Source: Mogibacterium sp.
GTDB taxonomy: Bacteria; Bacillota; Clostridia; Peptostreptococcales; Anaerovoracaceae
Direction of reading: 5' to 3'
NCBI GenBank assembly: GCA_017512145.1
Contig: JAFWHB010000017.1
Location: 1 to 37,013, forward strand
DNA length: 37,013 nucleotides
Of the stretch, positions 1 to 7,854 are shown in pieces. Position numbers and translations under genes: made by a program. Each line of letters begins with the position of its first letter. The first letter of the stretch is position 1. The notes below the pieces were generated by a model. It was not told the origin of the DNA. It did not search any database and saw only the letters and a program-made list of their open reading frames with translations.

Positions 1-44
1 GATATGAGACCCTGGGTACAAAAGAGCGATATTAACTTCAATTT

Positions 45-78
45 GCCGTGTTTTCCCTTCGGAAGCACGGCTTTTTTT
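45..78 (+). terminator. Rho-independent terminator of an upstream plus-strand transcript
   Basis: GCCGTG (45-50) pairs with CACGGC (66-71) and is followed directly by seven T residues (72-78). The gene or RNA it ends lies to the left of the window; nothing recognisable is left of it in bases 1-44. Confidence 0.85.
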
Positions 79-93
79 ATTTCTGAAAATTTT

Positions 94-218
94 TCCGACT
101 CGATGAGTCGGGAATATCATCATAAATCCCTGTCATACTATCATAAATGAATATGTGAACTGGTTGAAACCCGCAGAAATGCGGGCTTTTTTGTTGGGTT
201 TAATCCGACTCGGTGAGT
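94..218. repeat. Pair of 15-base direct repeats, each just after a terminator
   Basis: TCCGACTCGATGAGT at 94-108 recurs as TCCGACTCGGTGAGT at 204-218, with one difference. The first copy extends into a perfect inverted repeat, CCGACTC-GAT-GAGTCGG (95-111). Each copy starts 11 to 16 bases after the T-run of a terminator. Function unknown; a duplicated regulatory or integration-associated sequence is possible. Confidence 0.5.
170..192 (+). terminator. Second plus-strand terminator
   Basis: CCCGCA (170-175), a GAAA tetraloop, then TGCGGG (180-185), followed by C and a six-T run. It ends any transcript started between 79 and 169, for example a small RNA, or acts as a backup for the terminator at 45-78. 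It also isolates the leader RNA that starts downstream. Confidence 0.8.
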
Positions 219-246
219 TTTTCCAAATAAAAAGAAAGCGATTATG

Positions 247-448
247 ATGGGCTTAGCTTCAGTGAGATTGCTTCTTTAGCGCTGAAGATGGTTCTACCGT
301 CTCACCGAAGCCGCCATGTAAATCACGTCAGCCCATGTAGAACAGGCTGGCCAAGCAAACTAGGAGGAATCCGAAATGACTGGCCACCTGATAGGGACAA
401 TTTCATATCGCCATAATGCGGATTCCTCCGCGCAAATCTACGGAGGAA
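247..448 (+). promoter_or_regulatory. Structured leader RNA with alternative ribosome-site pairing
   Basis: This is the 5' part of the gene at 456. A first domain has an outer stem ATGGGCT (247-253) / AGCCCAT (330-336) around a long stem 256-267 / 300-311, with 11 of 12 pairs. A second domain has GGAGGAATCCG (363-373), perfectly complementary to CGGATTCCTCC (419-429). The same strand, TTCCTCCG (423-430), is also perfectly complementary to CGGAGGAA (441-448), which is the ribosome binding site of the gene at 456. The two pairings exclude each other. A further helix, 343-353 with 381-390 (one bulge), would place 363-373 in a loop. I see the complementarities directly; that they form a riboswitch or translational attenuator is inference. 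The promoter is uncertain: a weak TTTCCA-17-TATGAT (220-248) would start transcription near 255, inside the outer stem. Confidence 0.6.
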
Positions 449-546
449 AAGCGTTATGGTTGATAACGAAATCACCAAGTACAGCGATAAGCGCTCGTAC
501 AACAACCTTCCCGTACCGGAAGGATTCTACCTCGCTCCGTTCCTAG
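376..546 (+). CDS. Possible leader peptide overlapping the next gene (56 aa)
   Basis: An ATG at 376 sits eight bases after a strong GGAGG (363-367). The frame runs 56 codons to TAG at 544-546, overlapping the start of the 456 gene in another frame. Its translation would pass through 419-448 and so melt the hairpin that hides the next ribosome binding site. No family is recognised and the composition is unremarkable. It could be a regulatory leader ORF, or a chance reading frame behind a sequence that is purine-rich for structural reasons. Confidence 0.3.
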   Translation: MTGHLIGTISYRHNADSSAQIYGGKALWLITKSPSTAISARTTTFPYRKDSTSLRS

Positions 547-1034
547 TTCACAACTGGGGCGAAGTAAAAGCGATGAACTATCATCGTGAGAACCTTGAAA
601 CCTGGCACTTCAGCGGCATCGCCGTTTTAGTCGCCTTCACAGCGGTCACTGCTGAACAGTTTCCCGGCACCATGAAGCTCTTCTGGAGCGATGTTCGCAC
701 TTACATTGCAGACCTGAAGAAGGACCCGAACATCCTCTCCTACGACAAGATGCTGGAAGATATGCTGTCGGAAGACGGTAACGGCTATGATCCCGCCCAG
801 ACAGAATCTTTGGAGAACACGACTCTGCTCGGCCTTATCATTGACGATCTGATCCGTCAGGTCAGAGAGATGAATCCGCGCTATGGTCGCATCCTCGATC
901 TTCTGAAGCAGGAATACACCAAAGGCGAAATCCTTGATGTCATTCTTAAGGAATATGGTATCAAAAAGACGCAGGGATATTCTGAGATCAAAGCAGCTCA
1001 GAAGCTTGCGAAGGATCTCTACTACGCCGACTAA
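456..1034 (+). CDS. Unknown protein with a possible sigma-region-4-like C-terminus (192 aa)
   Basis: I do not recognise a named family. The protein is soluble, mixed charge and mostly helical by composition, with no signal peptide. The last 45 residues (ILDLLKQEY...KTQGYSEIKAAQKLA) resemble the helix-turn-helix organisation of sigma-70 region 4 or phage/ICE sigma-like proteins. That is only a pattern impression. The start is set by CGGAGGAAAA at 441-450, nine bases before the ATG. It lies alone on the plus strand behind the structured leader at 247-448 and before a terminator-like hairpin (1043-1105). That layout, plus the toxin-like genes next door, suggests an accessory or mobile-element origin. 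Confidence 0.7.
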   Translation: MVDNEITKYSDKRSYNNLPVPEGFYLAPFLVHNWGEVKAMNYHRENLETWHFSGIAVLVAFTAVTAEQFPGTMKLFWSDVRTYIADLKKDPNILSYDKMLEDMLSEDGNGYDPAQTESLENTTLLGLIIDDLIRQVREMNPRYGRILDLLKQEYTKGEILDVILKEYGIKKTQGYSEIKAAQKLAKDLYYAD

Positions 1035-1042
1035 CACAGACC

Positions 1043-1117
1043 GGCACAAATGAAAGAAGCAGCGATACTGGAACTATCTCCGGTACCGCTGCTTTGCTGT
1101 GTGCCTTTGTATTCGAT
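1043..1117 (+). terminator. Terminator-like hairpin after the 456-1034 gene
   Basis: Two stacked stems: GGCACA (1043-1048) / TGTGCC (1100-1105) outside, and AAGCAGCG (1057-1064) / CGCTGCTT (1087-1094) inside. A T-rich stretch follows (1106-1117). It could also slow transcription coming the other way from the 1119-1397 gene. Confidence 0.55.
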
Positions 1118-1118
1118 T

Positions 1119-1397
1119 TTATTTCTTAGACGGTCTACCCTGCATCTGCCATCTATCGTGACTCTGTATGCTCCGGATAGCCTGCTTCAAACTATTCGCA
1201 CGACCGTGCTGGTGATATGGATGTGATGCCTTATGCTTATGGAAAATGATACATGTCCCTAGTGTAGGATACTCCGGATTATGAATAAACCAGAAGTGCC
1301 CTGTATTCCGGCTCATAATCGTCACATCAAAAGCATCTGTAAAGATGATGGAGAAATACTTTGGATCCAGAACGGAAAGTTCATTCGCATCAAACAT
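1119..1397 (-). CDS. Unknown small protein paired with SymE-like gene (92 aa)
   Basis: No family recognised. The protein is rich in His and aromatic residues, with His clusters FHKHK and HPYHQH in the middle and a basic tail. The start is the ATG that overlaps the last codons of the SymE-like gene (TATGTTTGA, 1390-1397), so translation is probably coupled. The longer frame reaching upstream to 1451 would lie inside the SymE-like gene and has no ribosome site. A partner, an antitoxin or a passenger of the SymE-like protein are all possible; the sequence does not decide. Confidence 0.65.
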   Translation of the reverse strand: MFDANELSVLDPKYFSIIFTDAFDVTIMSRNTGHFWFIHNPEYPTLGTCIIFHKHKASHPYHQHGRANSLKQAIRSIQSHDRWQMQGRPSKK

Positions 1398-1728
1398 AGG
1401 CCTTCCCCCTCTCCTGATCCTTAGCATACTCTGCCTGCCGTTCTGCCACAAACTGTGCGTGAAGCGCTTTCTTCTCCTTCAGAAAACGTTCATGCAGCTT
1501 TCTGGTTTCTTTCTCCATAAACGCCTTCTCAGCTTCCATCAGCTCCGCTCTTGCAGTGTCCAGGCTGATGATGAGCTTTCCATCCTCGCACTTGACCAAT
1601 ACCGGATCTCCGATATGGAAACCGGCAGTCTCCAGCCACTGTCCCATCAACCGGATCGACGGAACGGATTTGTAGTTGTATCCGCTCATTGCGCAAACCT
1701 TCAGTTCCCGTTCGTTCTTCTTTGCCAT
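1390..1728 (-). CDS. SymE-family toxin-like protein (112 aa)
   Basis: Residues 7-57 match the SymE pattern: SGYNYKSVPSIRLMG, then QWLETAGFHIGDPVLVK and GKLIIS. This family has an AbrB-like fold. E. coli SymE is an SOS-induced toxin whose translation is repressed by an antisense RNA, SymR. Residues 58-108 add a charged Glu/Lys helix that looks like a coiled coil and is absent from the short core. The start at 1728 is chosen over one 21 codons upstream because AGGAGG lies seven bases before it, and because the upstream extension runs into the terminator of the rlmD operon. No promoter is obvious in the 35-40 bases between that terminator and the ribosome site. Whether it is a toxin here is inferred from the family only. 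Confidence 0.75.
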   Translation of the reverse strand: MAKKNERELKVCAMSGYNYKSVPSIRLMGQWLETAGFHIGDPVLVKCEDGKLIISLDTARAELMEAEKAFMEKETRKLHERFLKEKKALHAQFVAERQAEYAKDQERGKAYV

Positions 1729-1763
1729 GTGTTTGTCCTCCTTTTTCAATCGTTTGGCTTGAA

Positions 1764-1808
1764 ACAAAACAAGCTGCAGATTTCGGATCACTTCCGCATC
1801 TGCAGCTT
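1764..1808 (-). terminator. Terminator of the ruvC-rlmD operon
   Basis: On the minus strand AAGCTGCAGAT (1808-1798) pairs perfectly with ATCTGCAGCTT (1781-1771). An inner stem is CGGA (1784-1787) / TCCG (1793-1796), and the tail is GTTTTGTTT. It sits between the stop of the methyltransferase gene (1846) and the start of the SymE-like gene (1728). Any symE transcript would need read-through or its own start within a few dozen bases. Confidence 0.8.
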
Positions 1809-1845
1809 ATCTATTCAAATTCCTATTCGATTGTGAGGCTGAACT

Positions 1846-3123
1846 TTAGGTGGTAGAATTCTTCCCTTCATTCTTGATGCGGTAGTAGTCTTCCATCTCC
1901 ACATCAAGTGTAATATAGGATTCTTTCTTAGGTCTTTGGGTGTTGCTCAAGAGGCACACAGTCTCGACATGCTTGGTCATCGGGAAGTTATCGAAGGCTT
2001 TGATCGATACGATCTCGTATCCATTGGTACGGAAGCTGTCGAGGTTGATGCAAAGTGTCTTAGGATTGCACGAAACATAAACGATCTCGTCGATACCGTA
2101 GCGGGACAGCATGCCGACTGCTTTGTCATGGATGCCAACTCTAGGAGGGTCCACGACTATCGCATCCGGCATGACCGGAATCGCGTCGAGCTTGTCCTTG
2201 ACGTCTCCGCAGATATAGTGGCAGTTGGTAATGCCGTTAAGCTCTGTGTTGGATCTTGCAGCAATGATAGAATCCTCGACAATGTCGATGCCGTAAACAT
2301 CCTTCGCAGCCGAAGCCATCAGCTGGGATATAGTACCTGTGCCGCAGTAGAGATCGTAGACTGTCTTGCCTGATACATCCGGAACGACATCCAGCACGTA
2401 ACGGTAGAGTCTCTCGACCGCATCGATGTTGGTCTGGAAGAATGCGAAAGCTTTGACCTTGAACTTGAGACCGAGTATCTCTTCGTTGTAATAATCGCGG
2501 CCGTAGAGCAGCTTGTGGCTCTCGTCGATGACCGCATCTGCAACGCTGTCGTTGAAGGTGCGCATAATGCCGACGATCTGCATGTCGAGATCAAGCCCGA
2601 GAAGCAGCTCGCGGTAAGCATCTTCGTCAAAGCCTGGTTCGCTCGATGTGACGATGTTGATAAGGAGCTCATTGGTCCTGACTCCGCATCTTACGACAAG
2701 ATTGCGGAGAAGTCCGAGGTGAGTCTTGCGGTGATATGGGATGTATCCCCTCTCTCTGCAGAAATCAAGGGTCGCACGGAGCACCCTGTTGAAATCAGGC
2801 GGTACCAGCTGGCACTCGTCGGTTGTGATGATGGACATGAATCTTCCCTTGAAGTGCATGCCAAGTTCGAGCTCGCCGCCCTTCTCAAGATCACCGAATG
2901 TATACTCCATCTTGTTGCGGTAGCCGCCTGTGCAGATCGCAGGTTCCATTCCAAGATATACCGACTCGTCGATGTCATGCTTGCCTAAGAGCTTCCTCAT
3001 GGCCTTGTCCTTGGCGGCATACTGCTCTTCGTAAGCTGTACCCTGATAAATGCATCCTCCGCAGTGCTCGGCTGCCGGGCAAAGTGTATCTGTATTAAGA
3101 ATCTTAGTATTGATTGTTTCCAT
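1846..3123 (-). CDS. rlmD: 23S rRNA (uracil-C5)-methyltransferase, RlmD/RumA/TrmA family
   Basis: SAM-dependent m5U methyltransferase of 425 residues, a usual family length. Four cysteines suited to a [4Fe-4S] cluster are visible: C15, C21, C24 and C104. The SAM motif DLYCGTG is at 257-263, DPPR at 325-328, the catalytic Cys at 352 in SCNPKT, and the general-base Glu at 387 in HVETVCLL. Firmicutes usually carry several paralogues (RlmCD, TrmA-like), so the exact target uridine (23S U747, U1939 or both) cannot be read from the sequence. The tail ITLDVEMEDYYRI is an extension I have seen described in clostridial members; its role is unknown to me. It is the last gene of the ruvC-ruvA-ruvB-queA-tgt series, 18 bases after tgt. 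Confidence 0.9.
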   Translation of the reverse strand: METINTKILNTDTLCPAAEHCGGCIYQGTAYEEQYAAKDKAMRKLLGKHDIDESVYLGMEPAICTGGYRNKMEYTFGDLEKGGELELGMHFKGRFMSIITTDECQLVPPDFNRVLRATLDFCRERGYIPYHRKTHLGLLRNLVVRCGVRTNELLINIVTSSEPGFDEDAYRELLLGLDLDMQIVGIMRTFNDSVADAVIDESHKLLYGRDYYNEEILGLKFKVKAFAFFQTNIDAVERLYRYVLDVVPDVSGKTVYDLYCGTGTISQLMASAAKDVYGIDIVEDSIIAARSNTELNGITNCHYICGDVKDKLDAIPVMPDAIVVDPPRVGIHDKAVGMLSRYGIDEIVYVSCNPKTLCINLDSFRTNGYEIVSIKAFDNFPMTKHVETVCLLSNTQRPKKESYITLDVEMEDYYRIKNEGKNSTT

Positions 3124-3141
3124 AATTGATGGTCCTTAGGA

Positions 3142-4321
<1,180 letters not shown>

Positions 4322-4322
4322 T

Positions 4323-5438
4323 CTATTTGATCAGCATGGCGTCGCCGTAGCTGAAGAATCTGTATTTCTCTTCGACTGCCTCGTTATAAGCCTTGAGAAT
4401 CTCTTCTCTGTCGTAGAGTGCCGATACCAGCATGAGAAGTGTAGACTTTGGCAGATGGAAGTTGGTGATGAGAGCGTCTACGATCTTATAAGTATATCCA
4501 GGATAGATAAATATTCCGGTAGACTTGCTGCCTGCCTTGATTCTCCAGCCCTTATCTGTCTCCTCAGCCATGCTCTCAAGTGTGCGGGTCGAGGTAGTTC
4601 CGACAGATATGATCCTGCCTCCATTGTCTATGGTGTCATTGATGATGTCTGCATTCTCCTGATCGACAGAGCATTCTTCGAAATGCATCTTGTGTTCTTC
4701 GATCACTTCGACTTTGACCGGTCTGAAGGTGCCGATGCCCACGTGCAAAGTGACATATGCAAGTCTCACGCCCTTGTCCTTAGCCTTCTCAAGGAGCTCC
4801 TTGGTAAAATGAAGTCCTGCTGTCGGTGCGGCTACCGAGCCGTCGATCCTGCTGTAGACAGTCTGATACATCTCGCGGTCCGAGTCTTCCGCAGGTCTTG
4901 TGATGTATGGAGGAAGCGGCATGGATCCGATCTCCTCAAGACGCTCCATGAAAATGCCGTCATATTCAAATTCTACAAGTCTTGTGCCGTTCTCCCTGTC
5001 ATGATATCCGAGAATATGAGCCAGGAAAGGCTTCTCGATGCCATTGACAAGAGTGTATCCGTCTGCAGGCTTATCTGCTCCGGAAGGAACTGTATCAGTC
5101 TTCCCCGCGAGTATTACAGTATCGCCCTCATGAAGCCTCTTGCCCGGTCTTACCATGCACTCCCACTTGTCGCCTTCGATCCTCTTGATCAGAAGGAGCT
5201 CGATATGGGCGCCGGTGCCTTCCTTGATTCCGTACATTCTTGCCGGAATGACTCTTGAATCGTTCATTACAAGGCAGTCGCCCGGGTTTACATAATCCAG
5301 AATATCGTAAAAATGACGGTGTTCAACCGTCTTTTTACTTCTGTCCAGTACCATCAGCCTGCAGCTGTCTCTTCTCTCAAGCGGAGTCTGCGCAATCAGC
5401 TCTTCAGGCAGATCATAATCAAAATCTTCTATTCTCAT
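4323..5438 (-). CDS. queA: S-adenosylmethionine:tRNA ribosyltransferase-isomerase
   Basis: Transfers and isomerises the ribosyl group of SAM onto preQ1-modified tRNA to give epoxyqueuosine. Length is 371 residues, slightly over the usual ~345, the extra lying in the segment around [24 protein letters not shown] (about 110-135). Family motifs visible: N-terminal [42 protein letters not shown] and the C-terminal [16 protein letters not shown]. It starts five bases after the ruvB stop, so it is part of the ruv operon. Confidence 0.96.
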   Translation of the reverse strand: MRIEDFDYDLPEELIAQTPLERRDSCRLMVLDRSKKTVEHRHFYDILDYVNPGDCLVMNDSRVIPARMYGIKEGTGAHIELLLIKRIEGDKWECMVRPGKRLHEGDTVILAGKTDTVPSGADKPADGYTLVNGIEKPFLAHILGYHDRENGTRLVEFEYDGIFMERLEEIGSMPLPPYITRPAEDSDREMYQTVYSRIDGSVAAPTAGLHFTKELLEKAKDKGVRLAYVTLHVGIGTFRPVKVEVIEEHKMHFEECSVDQENADIINDTIDNGGRIISVGTTSTRTLESMAEETDKGWRIKAGSKSTGIFIYPGYTYKIVDALITNFHLPKSTLLMLVSALYDREEILKAYNEAVEEKYRFFSYGDAMLIK

Positions 5439-5442
5439 ATAG

Positions 5443-6477
5443 CTAAATATCCATCCTCAGCTGCTCACTCTCAGGTTCTCTGTAGAATCCCATGAGCCCA
5501 AGGTGCTGGTAAGCAAGCTTGGATGCTACTCTTCCTTTCTGTGTTCTGTATAGGAGGCCAGCCTGGATCAGATAAGGCTCGTTGGCATCCTCAAGTGTTA
5601 CTCTCTCTTCGCCGATAGCAGATGCAATGGTCTCTATTCCGACAGGCCCACCGTTGAAACCCTTGATAATTGTTGTCAGAATATCTCTGTCAAGCTTCTC
5701 AAGGCCGAGCTTGTCAACTCCGAGAGCATCAAGTGCCCTGTTAGTGATGTCGATGGTTATATCTCCGTCAGCAATTACAGAAGAGAAATCCCTGACTCTC
5801 TTGAGAAGTCTGTTGCCTATACGCGGAGTTCCTCTCGATCTCATGGAAATCTCCTCGAGAGACTCCTCATCGATCGTCGTATTAAGAACGTTAGCGGTCC
5901 TCCTGAGGATATTCCTGATCTCTTCTGGTGTGTAGAATTCGAACTTCTGGACTATGCCAAAGCGGTCTCTCAGCGGCTCCGAGAGGCTTCCGGCTCTCGT
6001 TGTTGCACCTATGAGAGTGAATTTGGCAATGTCTATACGAAGAGATCTCGCAGCAGGTCCCTTGCCGATAATTATATCCAGCGCAAAATCTTCCATCGCT
6101 GAGTACAGAACTTCCTCTACGGATCTGTTGAGTCTGTGTATCTCATCGATGAAAAGAACATCGTTATCGTTGAGGTTGGTGAGAATGGCTGCAAGATCTC
6201 CGGCTCTGCCTATAGCAGGACCTGAAGTGATCTTGATATCCACTCCAAGCTCGTTGGCGATGATTCCTGCGAGTGTTGTCTTGCCGAGTCCCGGAGGTCC
6301 GTAGAACAGGACATGATCAAGCGGCTCGCCTCTCATCTTGGCTGCCTCGATATATATTGACAGATTGTCCTTGGCATTTGACTGTCCGCAGTATTCACTT
6401 AGATACTGCGGTCTCAGAGTCATCTCGCCTGAGAGCTCCGAGGGATTTGCCTTAGTCTGTGTGATTCTTTCTTTCAT
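5443..6477 (-). CDS. ruvB: Holliday junction branch migration ATPase RuvB
   Basis: AAA+ motor that drives branch migration of Holliday junctions with RuvA. The 344 residues are full length. Walker A GPPGLGKT is at 60-67, Walker [10 protein letters not shown] and the sensor segment [12 protein letters not shown] follow, and the C-terminal winged helix ends in RTQKGRVAS and Y.HLGL. It lies 12 bases downstream of ruvA in the same operon. Confidence 0.98.
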   Translation of the reverse strand: MKERITQTKANPSELSGEMTLRPQYLSEYCGQSNAKDNLSIYIEAAKMRGEPLDHVLFYGPPGLGKTTLAGIIANELGVDIKITSGPAIGRAGDLAAILTNLNDNDVLFIDEIHRLNRSVEEVLYSAMEDFALDIIIGKGPAARSLRIDIAKFTLIGATTRAGSLSEPLRDRFGIVQKFEFYTPEEIRNILRRTANVLNTTIDEESLEEISMRSRGTPRIGNRLLKRVRDFSSVIADGDITIDITNRALDALGVDKLGLEKLDRDILTTIIKGFNGGPVGIETIASAIGEERVTLEDANEPYLIQAGLLYRTQKGRVASKLAYQHLGLMGFYREPESEQLRMDI

Positions 6478-6489
6478 GATTTATTCTAC

Positions 6490-7092
6490 CTACAACAGGA
6501 ATTTGAGTGACTTCTTGACGTATTCTTCGGCTGTCAGTCCTTCATCAGGTACAGAACCGACTGCAGCCTCTGCTTCCTTCTTACTGTATCCGAGGGTCGT
6601 AAGAGCGATGATCGCTTCGCCTCTCTCGCCGCTGCCAGGTGCAGCTACAGGAGCAACTCCTTCAATGTCAAAGCCCTCCTCAGGAAGTGCTGAAACCTTG
6701 TCCTTGAGCTCGAGAATTACTCGCTCTGCGGTCTTCTTGCCAACGCCCTGAGCCATGGCGATCGATGCAGCGTCTCCCGCGGAGATAGCGCCCTTAATCT
6801 GGTTCGGAGTGCCAAGCGACATGATAGCAAGACCCGCCTTAGGTCCGACGCCCTTGACTGTAATCAGCTGCTCGAAGAGTCCGAGACCCTCCGTGTCTGC
6901 AAATCCATAGAGAGACATTCCGTCTTCCTTGACCTGCATGTATGTGTACATGGCGATCTCGTCGCCCTCTCTTGCTGTGAGCAGACTGCTGGTATCTGAG
7001 ACGAAGACTCTGAAGCCTATGCCGCCAGGTGTCTCTACAACTATCGCACCTGATTCATAATAAAGATATTCACCTCTGAGAAATCTAATCAT
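6490..7092 (-). CDS. ruvA: Holliday junction DNA-binding protein RuvA
   Basis: Tetrameric Holliday-junction binder that loads RuvB. It has 200 residues. An N-terminal OB fold (1-63) is followed by two helix-hairpin-helix motifs (GVGPKAGLAI and GVGKKTAERVILELKDK) and a flexible Gly/Ala/Pro linker. The C-terminal RuvB-contacting domain includes ALTTLGYSKKEAEAAV. It lies between ruvC and ruvB with a spacing of 11-12 bases. Confidence 0.97.
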   Translation of the reverse strand: MIRFLRGEYLYYESGAIVVETPGGIGFRVFVSDTSSLLTAREGDEIAMYTYMQVKEDGMSLYGFADTEGLGLFEQLITVKGVGPKAGLAIMSLGTPNQIKGAISAGDAASIAMAQGVGKKTAERVILELKDKVSALPEEGFDIEGVAPVAAPGSGERGEAIIALTTLGYSKKEAEAAVGSVPDEGLTAEEYVKKSLKFLL

Positions 7093-7103
7093 ATCTATCT
7101 ACC

Positions 7104-7589
7104 TCATCTTGGTATCCTGCTGCCTGCATGATGTGCGTGGCAGATGGCAGCTGCAAGTGCGTCGGCTGTATCGTCAGGCTTAGGTACCTCTGAAAGCCCG
7201 AGGATCATCTTGACCATTGTCTGGACCTGCTTCTTGTCCGCTCTTCCGTATCCGGTAAGAGACGACTTGATCTGAAGCGGTGTATATTCGTTGATCGCAA
7301 CTCCTGCCTTGGCACATGCAAGAAGTGCCATACCTCTAGCCTCTCCGACCATTATAGCAGTAGTAGCATTGGTATTGTAGAAAAGTTCCTCAATAGAAGC
7401 TGCATCGGGCTTGTATTCCTCTATGATACCGGTCAGCTCGTCGTACAGCTTCATCAGGCGCTCTTCATTCGGAGTATGAGCCTCTGTAAGTATTGAGCCA
7501 TATACTACCGGAGTGAATTTGTTGCCCTTATAATCAAGTATTCCGTATCCCATGATAGCATATCCGGGATCTATTCCTATTATTCTCAT
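7104..7589 (-). CDS. ruvC: Crossover junction endodeoxyribonuclease RuvC
   Basis: Resolves Holliday junctions by paired cuts. The 161 residues carry the RNase-H-fold metal ligands: D7 in GIDPGYA, E67 in SIEELFYN, and D140 and D143 in PDDTADALAAAICHAH. It is the first gene of the operon running to rlmD, with a promoter at 7621-7649 and a ribosome site GGGAG before the ATG. Confidence 0.97.
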   Translation of the reverse strand: MRIIGIDPGYAIMGYGILDYKGNKFTPVVYGSILTEAHTPNEERLMKLYDELTGIIEEYKPDAASIEELFYNTNATTAIMVGEARGMALLACAKAGVAINEYTPLQIKSSLTGYGRADKKQVQTMVKMILGLSEVPKPDDTADALAAAICHAHHAGSRIPR

Positions 7590-7620
7590 TGATAAATTCT
7601 CCCTGTTTCTCTGACAGACA

Positions 7621-7649
7621 ATTTTACCATTATAATGGATACTTGTCTA
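7621..7649 (-). promoter_or_regulatory. Promoter of the ruvC operon
   Basis: On the minus strand TAGACA (7649-7644), a 17-base spacer and TAAAAT (7626-7621) form a good sigma-A-type promoter. It is 32 bases upstream of the ruvC start. A palindrome CCATTATAATGG lies in the spacer. Two CGAACA copies (7666-7661 and 7655-7650) in the same orientation sit just upstream of the -35. They resemble half-sites of the Gram-positive LexA box but are direct, not inverted. Confidence 0.5.
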
Positions 7650-7737
7650 TGTTCGTTTTTTGTTCGATTTTTCCGGCTTTGTCTGCCTGCGGCCGCTGTC
7701 AAGCTTTGCCCTTAACGAAATCGGACATTATTATCAC

Positions 7738-7803
7738 TGAATCATGCATAAATGTACTGAAAAATCTGTTTTTATTCAGGGAAATGGATTTATATGATAT
7801 AAT
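7738..7803 (+). promoter_or_regulatory. argR promoter region with possible ARG box
   Basis: A perfect TATAAT (7798-7803) lies 51 bases upstream of the argR start; no good -35 is visible at the right distance. TGAATCATGCATAA (7738-7751) resembles the ArgR/AhrC operator, with a consensus left half and a weaker right half. It lies upstream of the -10, where it could serve autoregulation. The rest of the 265-base gap between ruvC and argR holds nothing I can name. Confidence 0.4.
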
Positions 7804-7854
7804 TACTGTAACTACGGACGCACCGGATCACGCGGTGTGCAATGGAGGTAATAT

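Noticed and set aside
204..218. Resemblance of the reverse complement (CACCGAGTCGG) to the end of Cas9 tracrRNA
   Set aside because: Only 11 bases match, it does not form the tracr hairpin here, and there are no cas genes or repeat arrays in the window.
627..1049. 140-residue minus-strand frame opposite the 456-1034 gene
   Set aside because: No ribosome site and no recognisable motif; it is the antisense shadow of the leader-controlled gene.
1345..1836. 163-residue plus-strand frame over the SymE-like gene
   Set aside because: Low-quality composition, crosses a terminator hairpin, and lies opposite two better supported overlapping genes. It does not explain an antisense regulator, which would be an RNA.
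4455..5258. 267-residue plus-strand frame opposite queA
   Set aside because: Covers a well conserved gene on the other strand; no ribosome site or domain.
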